DNA of 64,000 bases from Vigna angularis (lineage: Eukaryota; Streptophyta; Magnoliopsida; Fabales; Fabaceae). Where the stretch lies: assembly GCF_016808095.1 (NCBI RefSeq), contig NC_068972.1:40951029-41015028 (forward strand), read 5' to 3'. Below the pieces are notes generated by a model that ran no database searches, was not told where the DNA came from, and saw only the letters and a program-made list of their open reading frames with translations. A program made the position numbers and the translations under genes. Positions 36,371 to 48,130 of the stretch are shown here, one piece after another. Each line of letters opens with the position of its first letter. Positions within the stretch are counted from its first letter, which is position 1.

Positions 36371-37057
36371 GGGTTTCATCAAAGCTGAAGGTAGGCATTA
36401 TGATATCTTTGGTTTCTCACCATGCATTCGTTTCTCATAATTTTTCCACTTTTGGATATAAATTATGTTTGAGCCCTTTATATTGAAATTCAAGAGTGAG
36501 TTGCAGTATTCTATTACTCATAAATAGACAGATTAAACAACACAGTAAAAAATTCTCACAAACATCATGTTTAATTTCAAGTTAAAAATAATATAATGTT
36601 TTCTTATCTTTTGACTCAGATTCACTGGTTAAGATTTTCCACTATTTTTTTTTCTCTGGGATTGTCAAGCCATCAGGGAGCTTCATTTACCTATTAATGA
36701 TGCCTGCTTTGTGCTCTCAATGGATAACGGGGTCAAAGTACAGAACAAAGTTGAGAAAGAGGTATAATTTGGTGGAAGCACCATACACGGACATAGTCTC
36801 TCACATCTTTTGTCCATGTTGTTCCCTTTGTCAAGAGTTTAGAGAGCTAAAAATCAGAGGACTTGACCCTGGTCTTGGTAACTCATCTCCTTCCTTATGT
36901 TCTTCCTTATTCAACTTTACGTTCTTAATTATTATCTGACATAACTTATTGCAATTTTAATGCAGGATGGAATGGAATTCTTGCACAAAAGCATGCAAAA
37001 CAGCAAAGTGATCAAACACTGAACAATCCTCCTTCAAACCAATTCATGTCCAAGTGA
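36371..37057 (+). pseudogene. 3' part of a PLAC8-domain (Cys-rich membrane protein) gene
   Basis: Two clear exons, 36677-36877 and 36966-37057, and a likely 20-bp microexon at 36371-36390 join in frame with GT...AG borders. They encode the C-terminal half of a PLAC8 family protein: a hydrophobic stretch ([14 protein letters not shown]), [15 protein letters not shown], the cysteine motif [15 protein letters not shown], and GLDPGLGWNGILAQ before the stop at 37055-37057. PLAC8 proteins of plants are small membrane proteins, some tied to metal transport or organ size. The N-terminal half with the first cysteine cluster is not found in the 600 bp upstream. Either the gene is truncated or its first exons lie beyond the copia insertion. 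The remaining exons show no damage. Confidence 0.75.
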
Positions 37058-37512
37058 ACACATTCATGGCGGAGCTGTTAAAATTAAACTGAGTTGTTTT
37101 TCTTTTGATTCGTTCTGTGCTTGTTTACTTTTTCATGTCTGATGCTTATGTCTGAATTATAAGAAAGATAATAAAGCCGAAAGGTGGCAAGTTTGGTATG
37201 ATAAGTATATCACTGTATAAATTGTAGCATCCATTCTTACATGGAGGAGAGTCTTACTGTATAAAATCTTTGGAAGAATATAAAGTAATATAAGATTTGT
37301 CCCTTTTACTAATATTCAAGACGCAATTGCCAAATATCTTATTCATGAATGCAACTTGTACAAAACATGGTTTTTTCTATATAGTACTACAGCACACAAA
37401 AGTTTATCATTAAAAAAATGGTTAGAATATCCAAATTATGTATGTGTCTCTCATAAGCCTAATTGCAAACCAAATAGTAAAGAATATTAACAGCACTCAG
37501 TATGGAAAGAAG
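37058..37512. other. Spacer between the PLAC8 and NPF fragments
   Basis: This holds the probable 3' UTR of the PLAC8 fragment. Nothing else is recognised. Confidence 0.4.
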
Positions 37513-37716
37513 TCAATAATACTTGTCATAGTGACCCTTGTTAATGTTATCTGAAACCCAACTCTGTTTTCCACCTTTGGAAGTAATGTCATCCACAATG
37601 CTGAGTATAAGAGAAGCCACCAAGTTTCCCACAACAGATCCTAGGCTGAATAGAGATGCAGCAATGCTTGACATCCCCTCTCGTATTGCTTTCCTCCTCC
37701 TTATACTCTCAACAAA
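37513..37716 (-). pseudogene. C-terminal fragment of an NPF (NRT1/PTR) transporter
   Basis: The minus strand encodes ESIRRRKAIREG, followed at once by MSSIAASLFSLGSVVGNLVASL and then GGKQSWVSDNINKGHYDKYY and a stop. In intact NPF transporters (proton-coupled nitrate, peptide or hormone carriers in membranes) these blocks occur near the C-terminus. From memory, some 55-60 residues normally separate the first from the second, so an in-frame deletion is likely. The last membrane segment normally following KYYW is missing. The upstream ten membrane segments are absent. The frame runs without a break into an unrelated fragment upstream, so this is a chimera. Confidence 0.8.
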
Positions 37717-38080
37717 GAAATTGTCATCTCTAGTAATGCCAATCACAATGAAACCATTGATAGGAATTGACTTCTTCAAGCGGTGGTCAAGATCAACATC
37801 CAAAACCCAAAAAGAGACCAAGTTCATTGAAGCACGATCTTCAGACAAGGTTCCAGGAGATTTGCTTGCATCAAATGGCATTATGGGAAACTTAGTCCCC
37901 ATCCTGCCTCCAATCCCCATTCACAAAAGAAAACTCTCCTTTCATACCAGTAACACTATATTCATATCTCAATTCATATGAAGCAGACAACACATATGCA
38001 TATTGTTTCTGAACTTCACCCATGTGATCATACTTATAGGTCACCTGGGGGTTCCTATCAAAACTATAAAAACTATACAT
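37717..38080 (-). pseudogene. Unassigned coding fragment fused to the NPF piece
   Basis: On the minus strand one frame reads from 38080 to 37892 (including NPQVTYKYDHMGEVQKQYA and MKGEFSFVNGDWRQDG). A second, overlapping frame continues GTKFPIMPFDASKSPG and MNLVSFWVLDVDLDHRLKK to about 37717. The apparent shift near 37900 breaks what looks like one original protein. The composition is that of real coding sequence. I could not assign a family with confidence; a DUF2921-type plant membrane protein was considered but not established. Confidence 0.5.
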
Positions 38081-38225
38081 TTACTCAGTGAAACGTGAAT
38101 TTGCGAGAACATGGACCACCAACAGATCACGAATACCCCAAAGGATAACAATGACTGAAAATAGAAACTTCATGATTCCTGGTGATGAAAGTTTATCACT
38201 TTTCCTGACAAATCTCGAAAACTAA

Positions 38226-38480
38226 ATGACCCAAATGGTTTTTTTGCCAAGATTGAAGCGCGGAAAGCGATATTCGACGGGGAAGATGGCGGCTGGGGAC
38301 GAGGACAGAGGTTTGTGGTGGTTCTGGTCGACGAGGTTGCGGCGGTCGTCCTCCTCGTCGGAGGAGTCCATGTGCATTAGTATGTTGTTGGCCACGACGG
38401 CTATTGAGTTGGGGATGAGTGAACGAAGTGAGTCGAGAGGGGTGTGTCGGTTGTGCGTGGAAGGAGACGGAGTGAAAGAT
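38226..38480 (-). pseudogene. GC-rich coding-like block, possibly captured exon
   Basis: This block is far richer in G+C than its flanks. On the minus strand it is open for over 80 codons, with SLIPNSIAVVANNILMHMDS and an acidic DSSDEEDDRR patch, ending at a stop near 38226. The plus strand is also open (38226-38552). No family is recognised. It lies next to the other gene fragments and close to a Mutator-like terminal repeat at 38600-38647. Confidence 0.4.
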
Positions 38481-38599
38481 GCAGGGAAGGGAAACTTAGT
38501 GTCAGAAAATGAAAAAATGACGTTAATATCCGTTGAAAATTTATATCTTTAAGGAGAAGGAGAATGATGAGAGTCTATCATAATTTGAAAGAGAGACAA

Positions 38600-38647
38600 A
38601 AATAAAAAATAAAAACGTTTCGTAGAGGAACAAAAATATATTTAACC
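38600..38647 (-). repeat. Mutator-like terminal repeat end (right end only)
   Basis: Read on the minus strand the sequence starts ggttaaatatatttttgttc. It closely resembles the terminus of the Mutator-like element at 50695 (ggttaaatatgttttttgtc). No matching left end was located, so the full element is not defined. Confidence 0.4.
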
Positions 38648-39185
38648 AAAGAAGAAGAAGTTTGCTTATTTATTTATGTCAAAATTGAAATTTAAATATC
38701 ATTCAAAAGAGATTAAATATTTTGTTTGAGGATGAAAAAATTATTAAAGAATATCTTGGTTTGAAGCTAAGATGAATAACGAAATGTATTGACTTTAAAT
38801 TCATGTTTATATTCCAAAAATTACTAAAAAAACACTATTTACTAAAGCGTTTATATTAATATTAAGATTAGGTAGGCCCTCCACTCTTTATAATCTCATA
38901 GATAATATTTTTCTTAATAATTTATTATTATCTTTATTATATTATCTCATCGTTACATTATTATAACACATGTTCTATTATGTAACTTTATAACACATTT
39001 ATTTCAACAAATTGTTATTATATTATTATTATTTTTAATTGTTACGGGAATAAAGTAACCAACTCCTTTTATCATAAGATTTTATGCATTGGTTTTACCC
39101 AACTTTTTAATCAACAATTTAAATTATTATTAAAAAAACACTTTCGGTATTTATATTTATATATTTATATTTATATATATATAAA
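38648..39185. other. AT-rich intergenic DNA
   Basis: Nothing recognisable is seen here. Confidence 0.5.
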
Positions 39186-39189
39186 TAAA

Positions 39190-39508
39190 ATGTTCTACTC
39201 TTTCATTTCTATCTAACGTGGGACTTAGACTCACATTTGAATTTCCAACAATCTTTCCCTCAAGGGTGAGTCCCTTCCACATTTGTAAACTCTCCCTCCA
39301 GCGGAAGCACTCCTAACCACGAGTGAGGAGGTTCATCGGGAAACACAATATCAATGAGATATGAGTCCAACTATATAAGGAATTGACACTACTCTCTACC
39401 AAAAACCTTAAGACAATGAGTTAATGAGTCTTTCGCCTTTATATAATGTTCTCATCTCTCATTTTTATCCAATATGGGACTTAGATTCACACTTGAATTT
39501 CCAACAAT
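39190..39508 (-). mobile_element. TRIM-like small LTR element (fragment)
   Basis: Two direct repeats of about 63 bp, at 39190-39252 and 39446-39508, begin on the minus strand with tgttggaaattcaa. Before the second repeat (in element direction) lies a purine tract, gagggaaagat, just where an LTR element has one. There is no coding sequence and the whole unit is about 0.3 kb, as in TRIM elements. A clear tRNA primer site and the ends of the LTRs are not visible, so it may be only a remnant. Confidence 0.45.
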
Positions 39509-39599
39509 AATCACATCATTAAGTAGATTAGTTGACAAGCAAGAATATAAGATTAATTTACACTCATATAATATAACTATAAAAAAAACTTTATATACA

Positions 39600-41870
39600 A
39601 AGCATTAAGCTCAAAACTAGGCATAATAAAATCATCTAGTACATCTAAAATAAAGGCCTATAAGGACTACATTATCTATACGTCACTGCCCTCTTCAACG
39701 ACATATCATTGCTCTCTGCTCACACTCGCCAAATGATCATCATCAAAGCAAACAAATACACAAGAACACTCAATCACAAAAACAAACAAATAGAGTAAGC
39801 TGGTGATACAAAACTAATCATATAATATCAAGACTTCATACATATATCATGTTTCACACAAAAATAATTCAAACATCCTAATCATGTCTTTTACCTAGGT
39901 GAACCCATCCAGATAAATGTATTGATGTAAGACTAAGACATTTTTGCACTTGTAGTGGTGAAATAACTAACCCCCTTCAAGCTACCACACATGGTTAATC
40001 CGTCTACCACATATGGACCAAAAAAACATCAGACCATAGACTATGATCTCCTGTTACTCTGCATCACATAATTGCCTTCTCTATATGAGATGACACGATT
40101 ATTGAAGCGGCATGATAACTTCCATGACTGAGTCTCTACATCAATACATCACTTACTTGAAACCATCACTAAGAATTTCACCTTAGAAATTCTTTCCAAA
40201 CCATTCCTGAATTCAATAACAATTTCCATACCACCATTCATTCAAAATCACATCACCAAGCATTAAATATAACATTTCACTATTTAAATTCAAGCATAAA
40301 AGAGGAAAATAAAACAAATCAACCTAAACAACTAGAACCCACTCGCCCAACGAGAACCCAAACAAAGAGCTTCTCAAGCCTAGTGAGAGAGCTCACCCAG
40401 TCCTTGAAACTCACTGCCCAAGACCTCTAAAACTCACCCATCGAGCTTAACCATTCTCTCAACGAGATCATAAACAACAAGCTCCATAAACCTGCTGACT
40501 CGCCTAACCACTGGAACTCACTGCTAGAACTCCCATAAACTCGTCCAACGAAACCCCTTTGCTTGCCTAACCACTCTGCATATTCTACAACACTTAAACT
40601 GCAAAAGTTGCACCCCTAAACCCCCATGACCTATCCTAAACACTTTTACCAACTTCCAAAACTCCTAGATTGAATTCTAAATTGAAATTGGCCTAACCAA
40701 ATGTATATAAACCAACCTAAACTCATTTTGAATTGTTTTACCACAAGATTCCAATCCAAAAATAACTAAAACCTCACTTTAAAAACCAAAATTAAACTCC
40801 ACAAGTTCTAGCTCATATTTAAGCAACTTGGGGGTCTAAACAAGTCACAAATGGCTCAAAAATAGACCCCAACCACTCCAAATTGCCTCAGGACATTCAA
40901 ATCAAAATTTCACTACTCAAGACACCAAAATTTACACTTAAAACCATCTAAAACACCACCAATGGACCATTACCTATCTCTATATCATATTTCAACTAGT
41001 TCACAACTAAAACAAGTCTCAAATCACATCCAAAAAACTCTAAAACTTAATTTCCTCACTTTAACCCTTAACTCGAAAACTTACATACCAAAATCTCCTA
41101 TTTTTGACCAAAAGCACTTACAACTCAACCTGGTTCAACTCTCCTCCACATTTAACCAAATTCAATACCACCATACATCTCAACAACACCATTCATCATA
41201 CAATTTGAGTTTAGCACCGAATGATTCAAAGTCAACCATCATTATGTGATCAAACACACTTACACAACAACAATTCACATTAACTAACATTTCAAGCGTA
41301 AACATTCAATATCTATAAACTACACACCCTAAGTATTATCAATTCATACTTTATAATTCAACATAAAACAAGAACTAGTTTCCCTTACCCCAAAGAGAAT
41401 TACCACAGATTAACACAACTCACCAAACCTTGCTTATTACTCAAGGAATCCTAAGAACACCTACAGAACACATAAACATGATCAAAAAGAGTCTTTAGAA
41501 CCTCTGATAAAAAAGGAACTAGGAAAAGAGACCATAAGACACATGTGACAAAGAATCATCATGCACGATCTCAACTTAAGAACGAAAGAAAAATGAGCCA
41601 AAACTTACTTGCTCTAAACTATAAATTGATCGGACGATAATGAGATTGCACTGCCGTGATCTCCTAGACATTTTCTGATCGCAAACAGATGATTAAAGAG
41701 TTAGAAATTTAAAAAAAAAAGAGAAGTCAAAAAAAGTTTTAAAGAACTAATTAATATTTTAGATAATAAAATGAGTTTATGAAATTCTATTTATATTATT
41801 TATTTTAAAATTAAAGTATTTGATCTCATTATTTTAAAATACTTATAAACTTTAATACTTTATTTATAGG
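39600..41870. repeat. Dispersed repeat copy C, possibly an old LTR
   Basis: The order of blocks is the same as in copies A and B. It has aaatgatcatcatc near 39732, gcacttgtagtgg near 39944, catagactatgatctcctgt near 40035 and a middle with ctcgcccaacgag-type phrases (40330-40570). It closes with cttgctctaaac...gatcgg...ccgtgatctcctagac near 41608-41670. The open frame 40962-41249 lies in the C/A-rich part and has no domain. Confidence 0.6.
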
Positions 41871-42393
41871 TTCTCACCAAAGTTCATATTTATTTTATAA
41901 TTTTATCTTTTAAATAAAAATGTTTTAACTTAAAATAATTATTTTATTATATAAATGTTCGTTTGTTTAAATTTTAATTATTTTTATTTTATTTTATTGT
42001 CTTTGTAAATCTAATAATAATTATATATTTTTTAATTTGTTCCTGTTTTAAATTAAAATAATTATTTTATCAATTTTATTATTTATATGTCCGTTTTTTA
42101 AATTTTAACTGTCTTTTTTATTTGATGGTTCTTTTAAACTTAATTTTTTAATTAAAAAATTACTTACAAAATAAATATAACAAAATTATAAAAATTATTT
42201 ATATTTAATTTTACAATTATAATAATTTTATTATTTGTTATTATCATAAAAAAATGTAATACAGATATATGTGTTTTCAGCTGTTATTATAACCGTACTT
42301 CTCATACAAATGGTTAAAGAAAACAAGAATAATACAGATGATAATGATTCATTTTCTTTCTTTTTTTAATTTTTATATATTTTAAACATTTTG

Positions 42394-42439
<46 letters not shown>

Positions 42440-42985
42440 CAATATTTGTGTATACATAAAACTTTTAATTAAAGTTACACCGTGAAAATTAAAAATAAAA
42501 AAAATTCGATTCACAGAATTGATTTTGACATAGTCATACTGTTGATTATAAATCTGGATTTTATTTATTTATTAATTTTACAACAATTTCATAATAGAGA
42601 CGAGAACCTAATGAATATATCCAATGTTTTTATCAATAAAACATATACAATAAAGAAAACTGTAATCTTAAAACATAAATAGCCTCTATTTCAAGTTTCA
42701 TTTCGTTGATTTCGAATTCACTTTGGTTAAATTGTAAAATTACTGTTTCAACGTACTGCAAACACTCGTTCATAAAATTTAAAATTATTAAACGAATCCT
42801 TGAAATTAAAGTTATTTTTATTTTTTTAAATATTAATTTAGCATTATTATTAAATTAAAATTTTTATAACATATTATACAGTCTCCTGTGAAATTACTAA
42901 CATATATAAATTATTAAATATAATAATAATAATAATAATAATATTTAGGGTACGTAGTGATGTAAGAATTAAAATTTGTTTATTA
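41871..42985. other. AT-rich intergenic DNA with (TA)n, upstream of E2F
   Basis: A (TA)n microsatellite lies at about 42397-42436 and an (ATA)n run near 42918-42943. No gene is recognised. Open frames 42314-42514 and 42482-42682 are AT artefacts. Confidence 0.55.
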
Positions 42986-42987
42986 AT

Positions 42988-42995
42988 TTTGGCGC
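42988..42995 (+). promoter_or_regulatory. E2F-binding site candidate upstream of the E2F gene
   Basis: The eight bases tttggcgc match the plant E2F consensus TTTSSCGC exactly. They lie 220 bp before the proposed start codon, at the border between AT-rich upstream DNA and the C/T-rich leader. This suits a core promoter site for autoregulation. Function is inferred. Confidence 0.55.
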
Positions 42996-43214
42996 ATGCA
43001 GTTCCCTCCACATCTATCCGAAACCAAATTCCCTCCTTCCCTCGTTTTCTGCTCTCGCCTCCTCTACGCTCCTAACTCCCTCTTTTCCTTCCAAACCCTT
43101 TTCCCCACTCTTTCTCTCTCTAAACCTCACTTTCTCTCTCTAAAACCCTACTTTCCGCCCATCCTCCCCCTTTTCCCTCTAAATTCCCCCCAATTTCGCT
43201 CCGCCCCTCGCCCC

Positions 43215-46200
43215 ATGTCCACCGCCGCCGGACCTCCCGACCGCCGTGCCTCGCCGCCGCGGGGGACTGCCGGCACCACTATCCGCCCCGCCCTCAAGCG
43301 CCACCTCGCTTTCGTCACTAAACCGCCCTTTGCTCCCCCGGACGACTACCACAGCTTCTCCTCCATCGACTCCCGCCGCCTTGCCGATGAAGCCGTTGTC
43401 GTTAGATCTCCAGTGAGTACATCGGTTTCCTCTGCCCGGTCTCAAATTCACCTCCGCGGCTCTCGAATCTGGAATGTCCTCTTCTGCGTTGAATGCGATG
43501 TTAAATTCACTAACTGCGATGTTAAATTTACTTGACGGAGATCTCCTTCGTGTTTTAACGGTTGTGTTGTGTGTTGTTATTCTTTTCTCTGGATCTTTTC
43601 CCTTTCCTTAGTGAATGAACGAGTTGATGATTATTCGAGGGTGCGATGGTGTTTCTGTTGTTTTTTTGGGTTAATTTTCTAGTTTTTGGGGGAAAGTGAA
43701 GTCAGTCTCTCAGTCTCAATCTGTCTCTGATGATTATTTGAGAGTTCGATGCTGTTTCTGTTATTTTTTTGGATTAATTTTCTAGCTTCTGGGGAAGAAG
43801 TGAAGTCAGTCTCTCAGTCGCAAAGTGGTTAATCAGGGTAGGTTGGGGCATGGTCAGGTAGTTATGTGCGATAATCAAGTGGGAAGGGGGTTTAGTGGAG
43901 GTTAATTGAGCGGGAATTTAATGGGTCACTTTTGATGTGGTCAGATTTTGATACGTGGTCTTTGCTTGTGGTTAAGGAGACCATGCTATAGTTGTCCAAG
44001 AGTTAGGTTTTGGTCATACAAAGTTATTGGGATGGGAGAACTTATTTTCTTTTTAAATAGTTAGGCGATTTGTATGACTGAATCTAAATCAATTCTTGAA
44101 GTTGAGTGATTATGAGTTAAGATCAAGCTCTTTATGGAAACTAAAATAAATAAGAGAAACAAGAAAGTGAGAGAAAGAATTTGGTCAACCTCAACTTCTG
44201 TAGCACTCGTACGAAGCTGGAGGATGTATGTCATAAAGTCATACAGTTGATCCTTCGAACATTTGTGTTCTTTACATGCTATCAATGAGCTAATTCTTAT
44301 CTGTGTCCCTAACTCTCATTTGCAGTCCTGCATATTGATTTGTAATTGTTTACATACATGCTATGCATAGTTAATCTAGTTTTAGTGGATAGGTAATGCT
44401 GGGTCGTGAGCTTTTTCATCTGTGACTCAATGTGATAAGATTGAATTTCTTTTGTACGTGTGTTTATCCCCTTCTTTCGTTGATATTATATTTAGCATTG
44501 TTGTAATCGATTGTAAATATGGAAGGATGAATTAATACCTTTGCTTTATTGGTTGCATGCATCTTCTCCATCTCAACCAAATGTTTATGTTTGTGTCTGT
44601 ATGTTTGATCATCTTATTTCTGTGCTACCTTATAATTTGTTGAAACTGATGTTGGTTGCAGTACATGAAGCGAAAGGGTGGAATGAATGATAGTGAAGGA
44701 GAGTCTCACACACAGAAGTGGAGTAACAGTCCTGGATACACTAATGTTAGTAACATAACGAATAGTCCCTTTAAAACTCCAGTGTCTGCAAAAGGAGGAA
44801 GGACACAGAAGGCAAAGGCTTCCAAAGAAGGCAGATCATGTCCTCCCACACCCATCTCAAATGCTGGTCAGAACATTTCCTTTTATCTTTATTGTTCAAC
44901 AACATTCAGTATTCTGTTTGAGAAGATTTAGTGCTTGGAAACATTTTGTGTACAAAATATGAATTCTGATTTACATTTTCCTTGATGTGCTTCATCCATA
45001 ATCAGACAGTTTTTCTGATTCAGGTTCCCCGTCTCCTCTTACTCCTGCCAGCAGCTGCCGTTATGACAGTTCCTTAGGTAATTTTAGTGGCATTCTTAAT
45101 CGATAAGCTCTTTTCAGTTCAGTCTCCCGTTATAGTTGATCAATGGAGTTATTTCAATGACAAAAGAATGACAACATCACAACATCACAGGTCTCTTAAC
45201 CAAAAAGTTCATCAATTTGGTCAAGCATGCAGAGGATGGTATTCTTGATCTAAATAAAGCAGCCGAGACTTTGGAGGTCCCTCTTTTTTCTGCAAAAAAT
45301 GTTAAAACCAAAATATCTTATATTTATTCTTCCTCTATCATGTATGAATTTACTTCTTTTTTTTTCCTTTTCCACAGGTGCAAAAGAGGAGGATTTATGA
45401 CATAACGAATGTTTTAGAAGGCATTGGTCTCATTGAAAAGAAACTCAAAAATAGAATACATTGGAAGTACTGTGAATGTGACACATTTTAATTTTTTCTT
45501 TAATGTATGTTCCTTGGAATTTTGACATATATGTAGTATTAGAACAAAGTTCTTACATCAAACCTTGTGGATCCTAGGGGAATTGAATCTTCCACGTCTG
45601 GTGAGGTGGATGGTGATATATCTGTGCTTAAGGTAAGTAATGCAGGTGTTGTATATTTTCGAATGACCTATTGACACCCAAGTAGCTAACTGTTATTGAA
45701 TTGACAGTGTCACAAACATTTCTCATGTACCTTTGTTTGTGTGGCAAGCAAAATTTATTGGATCCAGAACTTATATTTTTCCCGATTCACCATATGAAGA
45801 TATTTAAAAGGATTGAATTACTAAGTAGTTGTCCTTGTGGCTATGTCTTGCAGGAAGAAGTTGAGAAACTTTCTTTGGAGGAGCAGGGATTAGATGATCA
45901 AATAAGGTTATATGCTTGCTTTTTGAAAAAGAGCACAAATTTGCTATTTCAAAACTGTTGGCCAATGCTTATTTTTCTAAATTTTTTGCAGGGAAATGCA
46001 AGAAAGATTGAGAAAGCTGAGTGAAAATGAAAATAACCGGAAGTAATCTACTCTCCATAATCATTCGTTTCTCAGATTTGTTTTCCCTTTGCCCTCCTTT
46101 TCATAAGAAATAACAAAATGTTAATCGCTGTATTATAAATTTATACCGATTTCATATCTTTTTAGGTGCCTTTTCGTGACCGAGGATGATATTAAGAGCC

Positions 46201-47554
46201 TACCTTGCTTCCAGGTCATTTTTTCTTACGTAGCACTCCCAGCTTATACACATTGCTTTAGCTGTCTTCTCATGTAAATTCTGATTATTGTTAAGGTTTT
46301 CCTTTTATTAATACTGGCGTATTCCTGTAAGCAGAATGAAACTTTAATAGCAATTAAAGCTCCGCATGGAACTACCCTGGAAGTCCCTGATCCTGAGGAA
46401 GTAAGTTTAGTGCATAAATTGATGAAAGGTTCATGCACTTTATAAAACAGATGTTCTAATGCATGATGGAGAATTATTGCTTCTATATGAATCAGGCTGT
46501 AGACTATCCTCAGAGGAGATATAGAATCATTCTTAGAAGCACAATGGGTCCCATTGATGTCTACCTCATCAGGTACTTTTCTTGGCTAGTTTTATTTACT
46601 GAACATTTTTGTTTTTTTGTTCTTATGCTGTGCATCCAGAAATCACATTAGTCCGTATTTCCTATCCAATGTTCAATTCATCTTTGGTGTTGACAAGATA
46701 TTCCCACAACATTTTTTTAAGACTAACCCTCATGCTGGGGATGGTTTAGTAATCGCTTGCCGCGGTAGTCATTGCAGTAACTTCTCTCCTTTTCTAGTTA
46801 ATCTATCTAATCTATGCATTGTTTGTTTATTTCTTGGAACTTCTGAACTCTTTTCAGTCAATTTGAAGAGAAATTTGAAGAGATTAACGGTGCTGAGCTC
46901 CCTATGATCCCACTTGCTTCCAGTTCTGAGTCCAACGAACAAGTAATGACAGAAATGGTTCCTGCCGAATGCAGCGGAAAAGAATTTGAACCTCAAACTC
47001 AGCTGTCTTCTCATGTATACTCCGATATAAATGCTTCACAAGAGTTTGCTGGTGGCATGATGAAGATTGTCCCTTCAGATGTTGATGTAAGTATATCATA
47101 ATCAAGATGAGTTTCCCCCCCTCCCCCCCCCCCTTCAAAATGGATGGTTGGTGATTAAGTTCTTCTGATGGTATTATTTTAAACTCAGCATTTAATGATT
47201 GGATAAGAGCGTTCACGGTGGAATGCATTGACACTGTTTGCTGATATTCTTTGTAATTTTCTGTAGAATGACGCTGATTATTGGCTTCTATCAGATGCTG
47301 ACGTTAGTATAACAGATATGTGGAGAACAGACTGTATCCTTTTTTCAAATACTTTTATGCATTCTGTCCTCTGTCTCTCATGTTTTATTTATTGTAGTAT
47401 ACTTTATTCCTCAACTCCCACTAAAACAGCTACTGTTGATTGGAATGGGGTGGACATGCTTAATCCTGATTTTGGAATCATTTCGAGACCTCAAACTCCA
47501 TCATCAGGGTTTGTGGAAGTGCCAACACCAGGAGCAAATTCGAATCATAAGTGA
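43215..47554 (+). CDS. E2F: E2F transcription factor (E2FA/B type), 467 aa
   Basis: The protein binds TTTSSCGC sites with a DP partner in the nucleus and drives S-phase genes under Rb control. The fourteen exons are 43215-43412, 44662-44866, 45024-45077, 45191-45276, 45378-45466, 45578-45632, 45854-45906, 45992-46042, 46166-46214, 46335-46400, 46496-46572, 46858-47086, 47267-47333 and 47430-47554. All use GT...AG and sum to 1404 nt in one frame. Exons 3-5 hold the winged-helix DNA-binding domain ([38 protein letters not shown]). Exons 6-8 hold the coiled-coil dimerisation region and exons 9-11 the marked box ([38 protein letters not shown]). Exon 13 holds the Rb-binding motif ([16 protein letters not shown]). 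Such domains place it with canonical E2Fs rather than the DEL type. The frame is also open up to an ATG at 42996, but that extension is C/T-rich leader. Confidence 0.95.
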
Positions 47555-48130
47555 TTTCGATTTGCCAAATAGTGCAGTCAGAAGGTATGGATGACCTTCA
47601 TCCTTTGCACAGAGGGAAACTTCTTATAGAGTGATTGCTAGCCTTGAGGATGTCAGTAGTTGTTGCATGTCAAGCTGCGAGTGATTGCTTTACTTATGTT
47701 AAATCATTAACTCGGACAAATAAAGTTAGTTACAGTAGACATACTATGCTCGTAGTGGATTTAGCTTGGAAGGTAGAGCAGTTGTCACAAATTTTATTGC
47801 AGAAAATGTTGCTACTGTATGAAATGTAAGCTAGACAGTCTCATAATCAGTATATATTGTGATATAATTAGTCCTATCTGAAGTCTGGAATCGTGGTTCC
47901 AGTTTTTTTTTGAAGATGGGAGTTACAACATATGCTGACTGCAAACCATCCAAAAGGGTGTACTGGATAATGATAGGACAGGACCACCTCGTTATTGAAT
48001 CACCATTCATGTTGCTTGTAAACAATTTCATAATCATTCATCAGTCTAGTGATAAAATTGTCAATGATTTTCCTACATTTCTCCTTTATGTTTTTTATTT
48101 TCTATTTACAATGGATTATGACATCTGAAT
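47555..48130 (+). other. Probable 3' untranslated region of E2F
   Basis: No further coding sequence of the gene follows. The open frames at 47635-47829 and 47910-48128 have no domain. The UTR end is a guess. Confidence 0.35.

Noticed and set aside
43179..43451. 90-codon minus-strand open frame with glycine-rich sequence
   Set aside because: It is antisense to E2F exon 1 and due to high G+C.
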